Source of the DNA: SIBU01 sp964430335
GTDB lineage: Bacteria > Patescibacteriota > Minisyncoccia > Phycocordibacterales > SIBU01
Assembly: GCA_964430335.1 (NCBI GenBank)
Contig: CAYSEN010000007.1
Location: 1 to 44,906 of the forward strand
Direction: 5' to 3'
Length of the DNA stretch: 44,906 nt
Below the pieces are notes generated by a model. The model was not told where the DNA came from and did no database searches. It saw nothing but the letters and a program-made list of their open reading frames with translations. Shown here piece by piece: positions 17,387 to 25,507 of the stretch. Position numbers and translations under genes: made by a program. Within the stretch, counting starts at the first letter, position 1, and every line of letters starts with the position of its first letter.

Positions 17387-18094
17387 ATGATAGAAATAAA
17401 AAATCTTAAAAAATCATATGTTGAAGGTGAGAATATCACTCCTGCCCTCCAAGGTGTAACTTTTACTATCAATAAAGGGGAATTTGTTTCTATCATGGGT
17501 CCGTCAGGATCAGGAAAATCTACCTTGCTACACATTCTCAGTTTCTTAGATAGACCGACTGGTGGCACTTATACTTTTTTAGGTAAAAGTATGGACCAAA
17601 TGGATGATCGAGAATTAGCCTATGTTAGAAATAAAGATATGGGTTTCGTGTTCCAATCTTTCAACTTGTTGTCGAGATTATCTGTTTACGATAATGTCGA
17701 AATTCCACTTCTGTACTCAGACTTGCCGGTCAAGGAAAGAAAAAAAAGAGTTGTTGACGCGGTAAACGCCGTAGGTCTTGAAGAGAAGTTGCTTACAGAA
17801 GCCGGCAGACTTTCTGGCGGTCAAAAACAAAGAGTCGCCATTGCACGAGCGCTAGTCGCTGATCCAAACGTTATTTTTGCTGACGAACCCACTGGAAATC
17901 TAGATTCAAAATCAGGTATGCAGGTTATGGAAATATTGGAGACTTTAAACAAAAAGGGAAGAACTGTAGTGCTAGTTACTCACGAGACTCAGACTGCGGA
18001 GTTTGCCAATAGAATTATACGAATTAAAGACGGAATGCTTGAAAGTGATACGCCGGTTTCAAATAGAAGTTTTAGACTTAAGACCTTAAAATAA
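17387..18094 (+). CDS. MacB/YknY/LolD-type ABC transporter ATPase, cassette 2
   Basis: A 235-residue ATPase. Walker A is GPSGSGKST, the Q-loop block is GFVFQSFNLLSR, the signature is LSGGQKQRVAIARAL, Walker B is VIFADEPTGNLD and the H-loop is VLVTHE. The arrangement and length match the cassette 1 ATPase. The permease gene starts one base after its stop codon. Confidence 0.94.
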   Translation: MIEIKNLKKSYVEGENITPALQGVTFTINKGEFVSIMGPSGSGKSTLLHILSFLDRPTGGTYTFLGKSMDQMDDRELAYVRNKDMGFVFQSFNLLSRLSVYDNVEIPLLYSDLPVKERKKRVVDAVNAVGLEEKLLTEAGRLSGGQKQRVAIARALVADPNVIFADEPTGNLDSKSGMQVMEILETLNKKGRTVVLVTHETQTAEFANRIIRIKDGMLESDTPVSNRSFRLKTLK

Positions 18095-18095
18095 C

Positions 18096-19346
18096 ATGCT
18101 TTTATCTGATGCCTTTAAAACAGCCACAAGAAGTTTGTCTCACGGAAAAATGAGATCTGTTTTAACAATGCTTGGAATTGTGATCGGTATTGCCTCAGTC
18201 ATCATACTCATGTCTATCGGCCAGTCCGCCCAGGATTTGATTTTAGGTCAGATTCAAGGTGTTGGCTCAAATCTAGCTTTCATTATTCCCGGTGCACCAA
18301 GTAATGGTAAATTTGCCCCTCCTGCTTCATCTCAAGGAATTATCATTACATCTCTACAGCAAAGAGATGTTGATTCGTTAAACAGAGAACCATCGATTGT
18401 TGGCGCGGCACCAGAGGCTAGGGGGCAGGCTGAAGCTGTTTATGGCAATAACAATGTGACGGTAAGCTATCAGGGAGTCACCGCCAATTTTTTCACTATT
18501 AGAAATCTGGATATTGGTAAAGGCAGAGCTTTATCAAAAGCAGATGTGGATTCTTTGGCACATGTGGTTGTTATAGGACCAGAATTAGCTAAGACTTTGT
18601 TTGGTGAATATGTTGATCCAATAAACAAAACTATCAGATTGAAAGATGTGTCTTTCAGAGTAGTCGGTGTTCTTCTCAAAGGAGGTGACGGTCCTTTTGG
18701 AATCGATCAAGGCAATCTAGTAATCATGCCGATTCAGGTTGCGCAGAAACAAATGTTAGGAATCAATCACTTTAATGATATTTTAGTTCAGGCGAATGGA
18801 GAATATGATCTAGATTTTGTTAAAAATCGAATTAAATTTATTCTAAGACAAAATCACGGAATTACAGATGCGAATAAAGACGATTTTGATATTCGTACGC
18901 AAGAAGATATCCTTTCTTTGCTTGGAAATGTCACCTCAGTAATGACCTTGTTTTTGGCAGCTATTGCGTCTATTTCGCTTCTCGTAGGGGGTATTGGAAT
19001 TATGAATATTATGCTTGTGGCGGTCACTGAGAGAACCAAGGAGATAGGTCTCAGAAAGGCAGTTGGTGCTACCGATTCAGACATCTTGAAACAATTTTTA
19101 ATTGAATCGATTTTACTAACAATGACTGGAGGTATAATTGGCATCGCTGCTGGTGCGGGAATAGTGGGACTCGTTTACTTTATCATCAAAACTTTCGTAA
19201 AGTCGCTCGATTGGACCTTTGCCTTGCCACTATCCTCAGTGCTTATGGGTCTAGCTGTCTCTACTATCGCAGGACTCATTTTCGGAATTTACCCAGCACG
19301 AAAAGCTGGAAAGAAAAATCCTATCGACGCATTAAGATACGAATAA
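18096..19346 (+). CDS. MacB/YknZ-type FtsX-domain permease, cassette 2
   Basis: A 416-residue paralogue of 10812-12038, with TM1 near 20-42, an extracytoplasmic domain (about 45-285), three C-terminal helices, ERTKEIGLRKAVGATDSDI after the second helix and the terminal IYPARKAGKKNPIDALRYE. It ends cassette 2, with the convergent VOC gene 6 bases beyond its stop and no hairpin terminator visible between them. Confidence 0.93.
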   Translation: MLLSDAFKTATRSLSHGKMRSVLTMLGIVIGIASVIILMSIGQSAQDLILGQIQGVGSNLAFIIPGAPSNGKFAPPASSQGIIITSLQQRDVDSLNREPSIVGAAPEARGQAEAVYGNNNVTVSYQGVTANFFTIRNLDIGKGRALSKADVDSLAHVVVIGPELAKTLFGEYVDPINKTIRLKDVSFRVVGVLLKGGDGPFGIDQGNLVIMPIQVAQKQMLGINHFNDILVQANGEYDLDFVKNRIKFILRQNHGITDANKDDFDIRTQEDILSLLGNVTSVMTLFLAAIASISLLVGGIGIMNIMLVAVTERTKEIGLRKAVGATDSDILKQFLIESILLTMTGGIIGIAAGAGIVGLVYFIIKTFVKSLDWTFALPLSSVLMGLAVSTIAGLIFGIYPARKAGKKNPIDALRYE

Positions 19347-19352
19347 TCTATT

Positions 19353-19832
19353 TTATTTTACTGAAGAAAGGAGATCGTCTACGTCTAATGTTTTTGTGAA
19401 CATCTCAACTTCTCCATCGTTTTTCACAGGCCAAAGTTTTTTCGGTCTGTCGGCGTATAGTTCCACACCGATTCCGTCTGGATCATTTAGGTAAATCGCT
19501 TCTGATACACCGTGGTCCGCCATTCCAGTTAGAGGATAATTTATTTCAAGTAGTTTTTTTAGTGCTTTCGCTAGTTCTTTTCTGGTTGGATACAGGATTG
19601 CAAAATGATAAAGACCGGCATGACCAGGCACGGGTGGAGGCGCTCCTTCGCCGGACCAAGTATTCAGACCTATGTGGTGGTGATATCCGCCGGCTGATAA
19701 AAATACGGCCGAATCACCGTATCTCGTGGTGACTTCAAAACCTAAAATATCTCTATAAAATTTTAGTGATTGTTCCAGATTGGAAACTGTTAAGTGAACG
19801 TGTCCAATTTGGACTTCTTTGTGTATACTCAT
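19353..19832 (-). CDS. VOC-family (glyoxalase/ring-cleaving dioxygenase-like) protein
   Basis: A 159-residue protein with two beta-alpha-beta-beta-beta modules. Candidate metal ligands are His in IGHVHLTV (about 11-13), His in LYHFAI (about 76) and Glu in GVELYADRP (about 125), the 2-His-1-Glu arrangement of catechol 2,3-dioxygenase/glyoxalase relatives. HHHIGLNTW near residue 52 and LNDPDG near 116 also match the CatE-like subgroup. The substrate is unknown. The TATAAT at 19839-19844 ends 6 bases before the ATG, so its mRNA is probably leaderless. Confidence 0.82.
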   Translation of the reverse strand: MSIHKEVQIGHVHLTVSNLEQSLKFYRDILGFEVTTRYGDSAVFLSAGGYHHHIGLNTWSGEGAPPPVPGHAGLYHFAILYPTRKELAKALKKLLEINYPLTGMADHGVSEAIYLNDPDGIGVELYADRPKKLWPVKNDGEVEMFTKTLDVDDLLSSVK

Positions 19833-19838
19833 GTCATT

Positions 19839-19844
19839 ATTATA
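19839..19844 (-). promoter_or_regulatory. -10 of the leftward VOC gene, probably leaderless
   Basis: Read on the minus strand this is TATAAT followed by 6 bases and the ATG at 19832. A weak TTAAAA sits 17 bases upstream. Confidence 0.6.
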
Positions 19845-19854
19845 GTTTAAAACA

Positions 19855-19883
19855 CTGACACTTTTAAGTACTTAATTTATTAT
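19855..19883 (+). promoter_or_regulatory. Promoter of the rightward VOC gene
   Basis: CTGACA (19855-19860), 17-base spacer, TATTAT (19878-19883). The expected start is near 19890, giving a leader of about 17 bases to the ATG at 19907. It overlaps the region upstream of the divergent VOC promoter. Confidence 0.65.
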
Positions 19884-19906
19884 TAATTAGCGAAAATTTT
19901 TAACCT

Positions 19907-20272
19907 ATGAAAGTAAAAGAGATTGCGTTTGTGGCCTATGCGGTGGAGGATGTCAAAAGAGCTAGAGATTTTTATGAAGGTGTTCTTGGTCTCGTGCCTG
20001 GAAGTGTTTGGGATGGAGAAACCACTGCTTTTATCGAATACTACATGGGTGAGCACACTCTCGCTATCGGAAAAGGAGCCCCAAATTTTAAGCCTGGATT
20101 GACCGGTGCAACTGTTGCCTTAGAAGTCGAGGATATTGAGGAAGCGATTAAGAATTTGAAAGATAAAAATGTACCATTTTTGATGAAACCTTACGAATCA
20201 GATTCTTGCAAAATGGCACTGGTACAAGACCCTGATGGAAACCAGATCATGATTCACCAAAGAAAAAAATAA
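19907..20272 (+). CDS. VOC-family (glyoxalase/bleomycin-resistance-like) protein
   Basis: A 121-residue single-domain VOC protein: IAFVAYAVEDVKRARDFYEGVLGL at the start, GATVALEVEDIEEAI in the middle and the terminal VQDPDGNQIMIHQ carrying the conserved DPDGN turn. The usual first metal His is replaced by Ala (FVAYAV), so metal-dependent catalysis is doubtful and a binding role is possible. It is divergent from the other VOC gene. The stop codon lies one base from that of the pilus operon's last gene. Confidence 0.82.
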   Translation: MKVKEIAFVAYAVEDVKRARDFYEGVLGLVPGSVWDGETTAFIEYYMGEHTLAIGKGAPNFKPGLTGATVALEVEDIEEAIKNLKDKNVPFLMKPYESDSCKMALVQDPDGNQIMIHQRKK

Positions 20273-20273
20273 T

Positions 20274-20702
20274 CTAAAGAACCTCGCGCCAATAAATCGT
20301 TTCGTATTTCGGGTCAAGATTCGTGTCCGTTATTTTTATTTTAATTTCTAAATTGCTGAAAGCATTTTGATATTTTGATTTCACTTTAAAGGTTGATTCC
20401 AGAGAATTGTTGCCGAGGTTGTTGGTGGCTACATTTTTCACCTCACATGTTTGGTTATCGATTGTCATGCTTTCGTTGCCCATGTAATTACTATCTTTAA
20501 GTATTTTCAGGATAGTGATATTGGCACAAGCCTCAGCCAAATGAACTGAGGAATTTTTCAGTTCGGAAAATAAAGAATTTGTTCTTAACCAAAAGATTTT
20601 TAAATTAGTGGTTATGGCCAAATTAAGTAAAACGATCGAAATAATTGATGTGGCAAGAATGGCTGTGAATCCCGATTGATAATTTTTGTTTTTCATTAGC
20701 AT
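20274..20702 (-). CDS. Prepilin-like protein without Glu5, last gene of the pilus operon
   Basis: A 142-residue protein with a short basic leader ending QSG, then FTAILATSIISIVLLNLAITTN, a type III signal and N-terminal helix. The Glu normally at mature position 5 is replaced (FTAIL), as in GspK/PilX-type minor subunits placed at the tip. The C-terminal domain is small with two Cys pairs possible (CANI, QTCEV). The start is ATG at 20702, or 20696 two codons in. It directly abuts the preceding prepilin gene. Confidence 0.75.
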   Translation of the reverse strand: MLMKNKNYQSGFTAILATSIISIVLLNLAITTNLKIFWLRTNSLFSELKNSSVHLAEACANITILKILKDSNYMGNESMTIDNQTCEVKNVATNNLGNNSLESTFKVKSKYQNAFSNLEIKIKITDTNLDPKYETIYWREVL

Positions 20703-21218
20703 TTAAATTTTCAGATAGACATTGTCTTTAAATGTTTTTTGAATAACGAGTCCATTTGTAGTGGTTGAGTTTAGGTCAAAACTAAAAATGACAATTTTAG
20801 TTTTGTTGTCATTTTTTACCTCATAAGTAAATTTCAGATCTGACACACGCACAAGAGAGCTATTAAGAGATAAAGAGGCGTTTTGAGCTATTTGTATTTC
20901 AATATTTTTGTCATTTTGGCTGGGCTCCAAAATGACAGTGGTTTTTATCGAGTCTATTTCTTTTTCAAGGCTAAGTTTATTGCCAGTTGTGTTTTTGATC
21001 GGCAAGTTTATTTCTGATGAATCGTACAGAGCCCATTTTATTTTGCCGATAATAAATTGCGCCTCTTCTTCGATTGTTGAGTTAGTTTTATTTTTGTTCA
21101 TCGATTCAGTGATTGAGTAAATAGAAACTACCGCACCACTCCATATAAGACCAAAAATGGAAATGTAAATCATGACCTCTACGATGCTTAAACCTCTTTT
21201 GTTATAAATTTTTCTCAT
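20703..21218 (-). CDS. Minor prepilin (pseudopilin)
   Basis: A 171-residue protein with leader MRKIYNKRG, then LSIVEVMIYISIFGLIWSG, a canonical G-cut site with Glu5 and a long hydrophobic helix (about 10-32). The C-terminal part is beta-rich without Cys. The length and the sequence after the helix resemble GspJ/PilW-type minor pilins. Its start codon overlaps the upstream stop by four bases (ATGA), and the next gene follows without a gap. Confidence 0.83.
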   Translation of the reverse strand: MRKIYNKRGLSIVEVMIYISIFGLIWSGAVVSIYSITESMNKNKTNSTIEEEAQFIIGKIKWALYDSSEINLPIKNTTGNKLSLEKEIDSIKTTVILEPSQNDKNIEIQIAQNASLSLNSSLVRVSDLKFTYEVKNDNKTKIVIFSFDLNSTTTNGLVIQKTFKDNVYLKI

Positions 21219-22717
21219 GAGCTTGAAATTACAAACAAAAGACCATCCTTGTCTTGATTGTTTGAACCTACAAATAAATAATTACCAAAACAATCCATCG
21301 TGATTCCCTTACTAGGCGAGGTTATGGTAAATGGCGTTGTGAAATCATGTGGAGTTTTTTTGTCGCTGACGTCTATAATTTCTAACTGTCCGTTCGTTTT
21401 TAGGACAAAGGCCAGGTAATCTTTTAAGATTATTTTATTGACACTGCTACCGATATCCATACCACCGATTTCAGGGAAGCTAATATTTTTTATTGAATTG
21501 TCTAAAATTTGAAAGTCATTTCCTGCGTTTGGAAATGTTTTGCCAAGATAAGTAGTGCTTCCAACGGTAAATAGGCTTTTGCCATTTCCCGCACCTGTAG
21601 GTGAATTGAATTGACCGACTTGTACGGGGTTAGATTTATCACTGATATCTATTACTTTCAATTCCTCAGTGTCTGCGGTCGCTAATAAAGCGTATTTATC
21701 TTTTATTTCAATAGCGCTTACGAGAGCGTCAATGGCAACACCTCCAACCCAAACAGGTGGAGAATTCGGAAAATCTCGAACGTCGATTATGTTAAATTCA
21801 TTTCCGCTTAATGTTTTCGATAACCCCAAATAAACGTATCCATCTTTATATAAAACACTTTCGCCAATGCCTTGGCCACCAATGCCTGTGACATTAGGGA
21901 CTTTAAAATTTTCTATAACCTTTGGCGTATTTTTTATGTCGATAATTTGCAGTTGAGCACAATTCTGTCCCTGGCTGCAGTTTGTAAAGTTGGCACCATA
22001 ACCATTTGCCACATAGGCATAATTTCCAGATACAGAAACATCATTTAGGCCGGCTGAGACAGAAGAGTTATCTATTTTGCTTATTAGAGCTGGTGCCTTC
22101 GGATCGTTAATATCAAATACGAAAAAAGTTTCCTTGGTGTTTGCCGACGGGTTATTTGTTGTGATGAATAGTTTTCCGATTATCGCCTTTATTTTTGTGA
22201 TCGGGTAGGTACCTGTTTGATCGGAAACTAAATTCGAAAAACTTGGTTCCGTATTTATAATTTTTGGAATTTTCCAATTTCCGATTGCTCTTGAATCGCA
22301 CATGTTGGGATTTTTGGCGTTGCTTTTATCTGTTAAGTAAGTTGTTAATTTCATTTCTGGAGAATTGTTTTCGTTTTGCCAAGTCACGGAGATATTTAGT
22401 TTCTTAGTCAGATAATCTTGTAGAATTTCCACTTCGGTTTTTTTAAAATAGATTTTCCCGTCTACTAATTCGGTGGAACTGGTAGAGTTTATCAGCTGAA
22501 AGTCATCACTTGCCTGAATTTGATTACTGTTAACGATTTCACTTATTATTCTTTTTACTACGCCTTTCGCTCTTTCGTTTTCAAGCGTGATCTGGTCACC
22601 GAAATTAATCATGATGACGGCAGAAACCGCGGTGATTAGGATCATGGTCGACACTATAATTTCGGCTGTGATGAAACCTCTTTGATTTTTAAAGCTTATC
22701 AATCTGTCCTTGTTCAT
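21215..22717 (-). CDS. Prepilin fused to an LVIVD-type beta-propeller
   Basis: A 500-residue protein. The first 40 residues are a type IV prepilin start: leader ending NQRG, then FITAEIIVSTMILITAVSAVI with Glu at mature position 5. After a pilin-like stretch to about 140, residues 165-500 consist of repeated units of the form LxIIDV(S)D...P (FVFDINDPKAP, LQIIDIKNTP, FNIIDVRDFP, LKVIDISDKSNP, LEIIDVSDKKTP), the LVIVD repeat pattern that builds a beta-propeller. Exposed by a pseudopilus this would be a tip adhesin or ligand-binding head. It overlaps its upstream gene by 29 bases and the downstream one by 4. Confidence 0.83.
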   Translation of the reverse strand: MNKDRLISFKNQRGFITAEIIVSTMILITAVSAVIMINFGDQITLENERAKGVVKRIISEIVNSNQIQASDDFQLINSTSSTELVDGKIYFKKTEVEILQDYLTKKLNISVTWQNENNSPEMKLTTYLTDKSNAKNPNMCDSRAIGNWKIPKIINTEPSFSNLVSDQTGTYPITKIKAIIGKLFITTNNPSANTKETFFVFDINDPKAPALISKIDNSSVSAGLNDVSVSGNYAYVANGYGANFTNCSQGQNCAQLQIIDIKNTPKVIENFKVPNVTGIGGQGIGESVLYKDGYVYLGLSKTLSGNEFNIIDVRDFPNSPPVWVGGVAIDALVSAIEIKDKYALLATADTEELKVIDISDKSNPVQVGQFNSPTGAGNGKSLFTVGSTTYLGKTFPNAGNDFQILDNSIKNISFPEIGGMDIGSSVNKIILKDYLAFVLKTNGQLEIIDVSDKKTPHDFTTPFTITSPSKGITMDCFGNYLFVGSNNQDKDGLLFVISSS

Positions 22718-23153
22718 TTATTTCAATTACTGTTTCGTTTCCTGTGTTGTCTGTAAATATGATTTGGTTTGATGAAAGAGCGCTACCGGTAAGCTGTTCA
22801 AAAACCACTTGAGAGCTTGAGGCCGTAATCGCACCGTCAAATGAGTAGATTTCGTCGATAGCTTCATCTCTGTTTTGCCAACTTTCACCTTCGAACAGGA
22901 TAATTTGATTACTGCTAAAATAGGCACCGTGCTTTTTACCATTGTCACAAGTCTCGGCTAAGCAAATACTGTTTTGACTTAGGGCACGGGCGCGCTTCAG
23001 GATGGCAGTTATCTCATAACCAATATCATGATTTGCGGGTTCGATTTTCTTTAAATAAAAATATGATAAATTCGCTATAACCGTAAAAATCATAATTGAT
23101 ATCATCATTTCTACTAGTGTCATGCCTCTAATGAATGTTTTGCGTGACTTCAT
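22689..23153 (-). CDS. Prepilin (pseudopilin, GspH-like)
   Basis: A 154-residue protein with leader MKSRKTFIRG, then MTLVEMMISIMIFTVIANLSYFYL, a canonical prepilin peptidase site with Glu5. Residues 40-154 form a small beta domain of the GspH/FimT type, with two Cys (CLAETC) near residue 60. Its start overlaps the end of the platform-protein gene by 26 bases and its end overlaps the propeller prepilin by 29 bases, indicating tight translational coupling. Confidence 0.83.
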   Translation of the reverse strand: MKSRKTFIRGMTLVEMMISIMIFTVIANLSYFYLKKIEPANHDIGYEITAILKRARALSQNSICLAETCDNGKKHGAYFSSNQIILFEGESWQNRDEAIDEIYSFDGAITASSSQVVFEQLTGSALSSNQIIFTDNTGNETVIEINEQGQIDKL

Positions 23154-24222
23154 ATATCGGTGTAATTATTGAGATAGCTACGAATCCCACAATCACACCA
23201 AGTGAAATCATTATCGCGGGTTCCATTAGTGATGAAAGTTTTTTCGTAGTCTCGTCTAATTCTTGCTCGTACATTTTTGATAGAAAAATTAAACTATCAG
23301 GCAAGGTGCCTGTTTTTTCTCCTACTTTAATCATGCCAGTCAAAACCGGAGGGAAAAGCACGATGTTTTTATCAAACTGATTTCCTAAGCTTCCTCCATT
23401 TTGGGTTGTGGTCAAAAGTTTACTCAGCTGGTTTTTGTATAAAAGACTGCTCGTGGTTTCAGTGGTAATTTCAATCGCCTCGATTATTCTCATCGAGCCT
23501 TTTAGAAGTACTCCTAAAGTTCGGCAGATGTTGCTTAAATAATAGTTTTGGATCAAGGATCCTATTACCGGCACTTTGAGAATAGATATTTCCGCATACA
23601 GTCTCACCTTTGGTTTTTTTCGTAATGACAGGATCAGTATTAGTGAAAAAAATAAAATAAATATTAGCATCGGCCAATATTTAGTCAGAGTTTCACTTAA
23701 GAAAACTAAAATTTTAGTGCTTAGAGGTAATTTAACATGCAAGTTTTTCAGTACCGGTGTAAGTTTTGGAAATAAATATAGAGTTAAAAAACCAGTCATA
23801 CCTATGGCGCCAAGCATGACGACTGAAGGGTAGAGTAGCGCCCCAATAATTTTCATTTTTAGGTTTATATTTTTTTCTATCTCATTTGAAAGGTGCTGTA
23901 GATTGTCCTCAAGGTTGCCAGTAATTTCACCAACTTTCACAAGGTTGATTGTTAAGTCATCGAACATTTGTCTTTTCATACTATGTGACAGAGGTTTCCC
24001 GTTTGATATATCTTGTATGATTGATTCCACAATTATTTTCTCCGAACTGGAAATTTGATTTTTCATTAAATCTAAACTTTCGAGAAGTGGTATACCAGAT
24101 TTTAATAGTATGGATAACCTCTTCGCGAACAGAGCTTGGTTTTTTTGGCTCAGTCGAGGCTTGTTCAAGTAGGTAATTAATTTTTTGCCAGATGCCTTAA
24201 TTTTTTCCTTTAAATTATTCAT
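23128..24222 (-). CDS. pilC: Type IV pilus/T2SS inner-membrane platform protein (PilC/GspF)
   Basis: A 364-residue protein with the two repeated GspF cytoplasmic domains. The first (about 25-140: FAKRLSILLKSGIPLLESLDLM) precedes TM1 (about 142-167) and TM2 (about 183-202); the second (about 225-340: CRTLGVLLKGSMRIIEAIEI and MIKVGEKTGTLPDSL) precedes TM3 (about 344-362). Both G-E-x-T/S-G motifs (VGEITGNLE and VGEKTGTLP) are present. It transfers ATPase motion to the growing pilus base. It overlaps the ATPase gene by 8 bases. Confidence 0.92.
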   Translation of the reverse strand: MNNLKEKIKASGKKLITYLNKPRLSQKNQALFAKRLSILLKSGIPLLESLDLMKNQISSSEKIIVESIIQDISNGKPLSHSMKRQMFDDLTINLVKVGEITGNLEDNLQHLSNEIEKNINLKMKIIGALLYPSVVMLGAIGMTGFLTLYLFPKLTPVLKNLHVKLPLSTKILVFLSETLTKYWPMLIFILFFSLILILSLRKKPKVRLYAEISILKVPVIGSLIQNYYLSNICRTLGVLLKGSMRIIEAIEITTETTSSLLYKNQLSKLLTTTQNGGSLGNQFDKNIVLFPPVLTGMIKVGEKTGTLPDSLIFLSKMYEQELDETTKKLSSLMEPAIMISLGVIVGFVAISIITPIYEVTQNIH

Positions 24223-25426
24223 GAATGACTCTTAACAATTCCTCAAAAGTGGTTAATCCTTCTTGGACTTTTACAAGACCATCCTCTAGCATAGTTTTTA
24301 AACCTTCGCTTTTGGCAATTATCTTAATTTGGTCTGATGAGTGCTTACTTAGAATACTTTCTCTTATTTTCTCGTTTACGGTGATGATTTCGTAAATTCC
24401 AATTCTTCCTTTGTAACCGCTTTGGTTGCAGTTGTTACAACCAAAACCCTTATAAAATACCTGTCGTAAATTTATTCCTGAAAACATTTGCATTTTTTCT
24501 AAACTCAATACCTCATTATCATTTAGAAAATTTTGTCTTTTGCAGGAGGTGCATATTTTACGTATCAGTCTTTGGGCAATGATTATGTTTGTAGTCGATG
24601 AGATTAAGAACGGCTCAATCTCAAGATCAAACAATCGTGTGATCGTGGAAGGCGAGTCGTTTGCATGAATGGTGGAAAGAACTAGGTGACCAGTCAGAGC
24701 TGTGTTTACTGCCAGCCTAGCAGTTTCCTTGTCGCGAATTTCTCCCACCATAATGATATCGGGGTCCTGCCTTAATATTGATCTTAATCCGTTAGAAAAA
24801 TTCAAACCAGTTTTGGCATTAACTTGTATTTGGTTAATGCCATCGATTGCATACTCAATGGGATCCTCTATTGTGATTATTGAAATACCTTTTTGATTGA
24901 GTTTTTTTAGAATATTGTAAAGAGTGGTTGTTTTTCCTGATCCGGTCGGCCCGGTGACCAGTATCATTCCATAGGTTTTTCTAATTGATTGGTCAATGAT
25001 TTCCTGATGTTGTTTTGAAAACCCCAAATTGTTAAGTGTAAGTTTTTCCGAATGCTCAGAAAGTAATCGAAGCACTGCATTTTCTCCGTAGTGTGTAGGT
25101 GTAATTGAGACTCTGATATTTACAGGACTGTCTTTGTTGTAGAAACAGAATCTTCCGTCTTGTGGGTTTTGGTGTTCATCCGTTCTTAACCTAGAGAGAA
25201 TTTTAATTCTAGAAATAATTTCCGGTTGAGTGTTTTGTGGAATGAGAGATATGTCTTGCAATACTCCGTCAATTCTAAATCTAACTTGGAGACCCGATTT
25301 GGTAGGGGAGAAGTGAATGTCTGACGCCCGAAGTTCCAGCGCAAGATTTAAAATCAAATCCGTGGTCTCGGTTACGGTATTTTTTTGAGAAATTTCTGCT
25401 AAGCCTTCTTTCTCTATTGTTGTCAT
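24215..25426 (-). CDS. pilB: Type IV pilus/T2SS assembly ATPase (PilB/GspE), short form
   Basis: A 403-residue hexameric motor. Walker A is GPTGSGKTTT (about 159-168), the Asp box ITIEDPIEY, Walker B IIMVGEIRD and the His box TGHLVLSTIHAND are all intact, and two CxxC pairs (CTSC and CNNC, about 300-350) form the zinc site of extension ATPases. The protein begins directly at the N2 domain (ASDIHFSP near 34), so the N-terminal MshEN/N1E domain of usual 550-residue forms is absent. It is the first gene of the pilus operon. No PilT, PilM-O or prepilin peptidase gene is in the window. Confidence 0.92.
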   Translation of the reverse strand: MTTIEKEGLAEISQKNTVTETTDLILNLALELRASDIHFSPTKSGLQVRFRIDGVLQDISLIPQNTQPEIISRIKILSRLRTDEHQNPQDGRFCFYNKDSPVNIRVSITPTHYGENAVLRLLSEHSEKLTLNNLGFSKQHQEIIDQSIRKTYGMILVTGPTGSGKTTTLYNILKKLNQKGISIITIEDPIEYAIDGINQIQVNAKTGLNFSNGLRSILRQDPDIIMVGEIRDKETARLAVNTALTGHLVLSTIHANDSPSTITRLFDLEIEPFLISSTTNIIIAQRLIRKICTSCKRQNFLNDNEVLSLEKMQMFSGINLRQVFYKGFGCNNCNQSGYKGRIGIYEIITVNEKIRESILSKHSSDQIKIIAKSEGLKTMLEDGLVKVQEGLTTFEELLRVIHE

Positions 25427-25481
25427 ATGCTCACAACAATACTATTTTCATATTAATCCAGCAAATGGTTTTTGGGGATAA

Positions 25482-25507
25482 AATAAAAAACCCGTACTAG
25501 ACGGGTT
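25482..25507 (-). terminator. Terminator of the pyroglutamyl-peptidase-like unit
   Basis: On the minus strand AACCCGT and ACGGGTT form a 7-bp stem with a 5-base loop, followed by a T-run. The TAA stop codon of the gene (25506-25508) overlaps the base of the stem. Confidence 0.88.

Noticed and set aside
19353..20272. Divergent VOC genes as a recent duplication
   Set aside because: The two proteins differ in length, metal ligands and sequence; they only share the fold.
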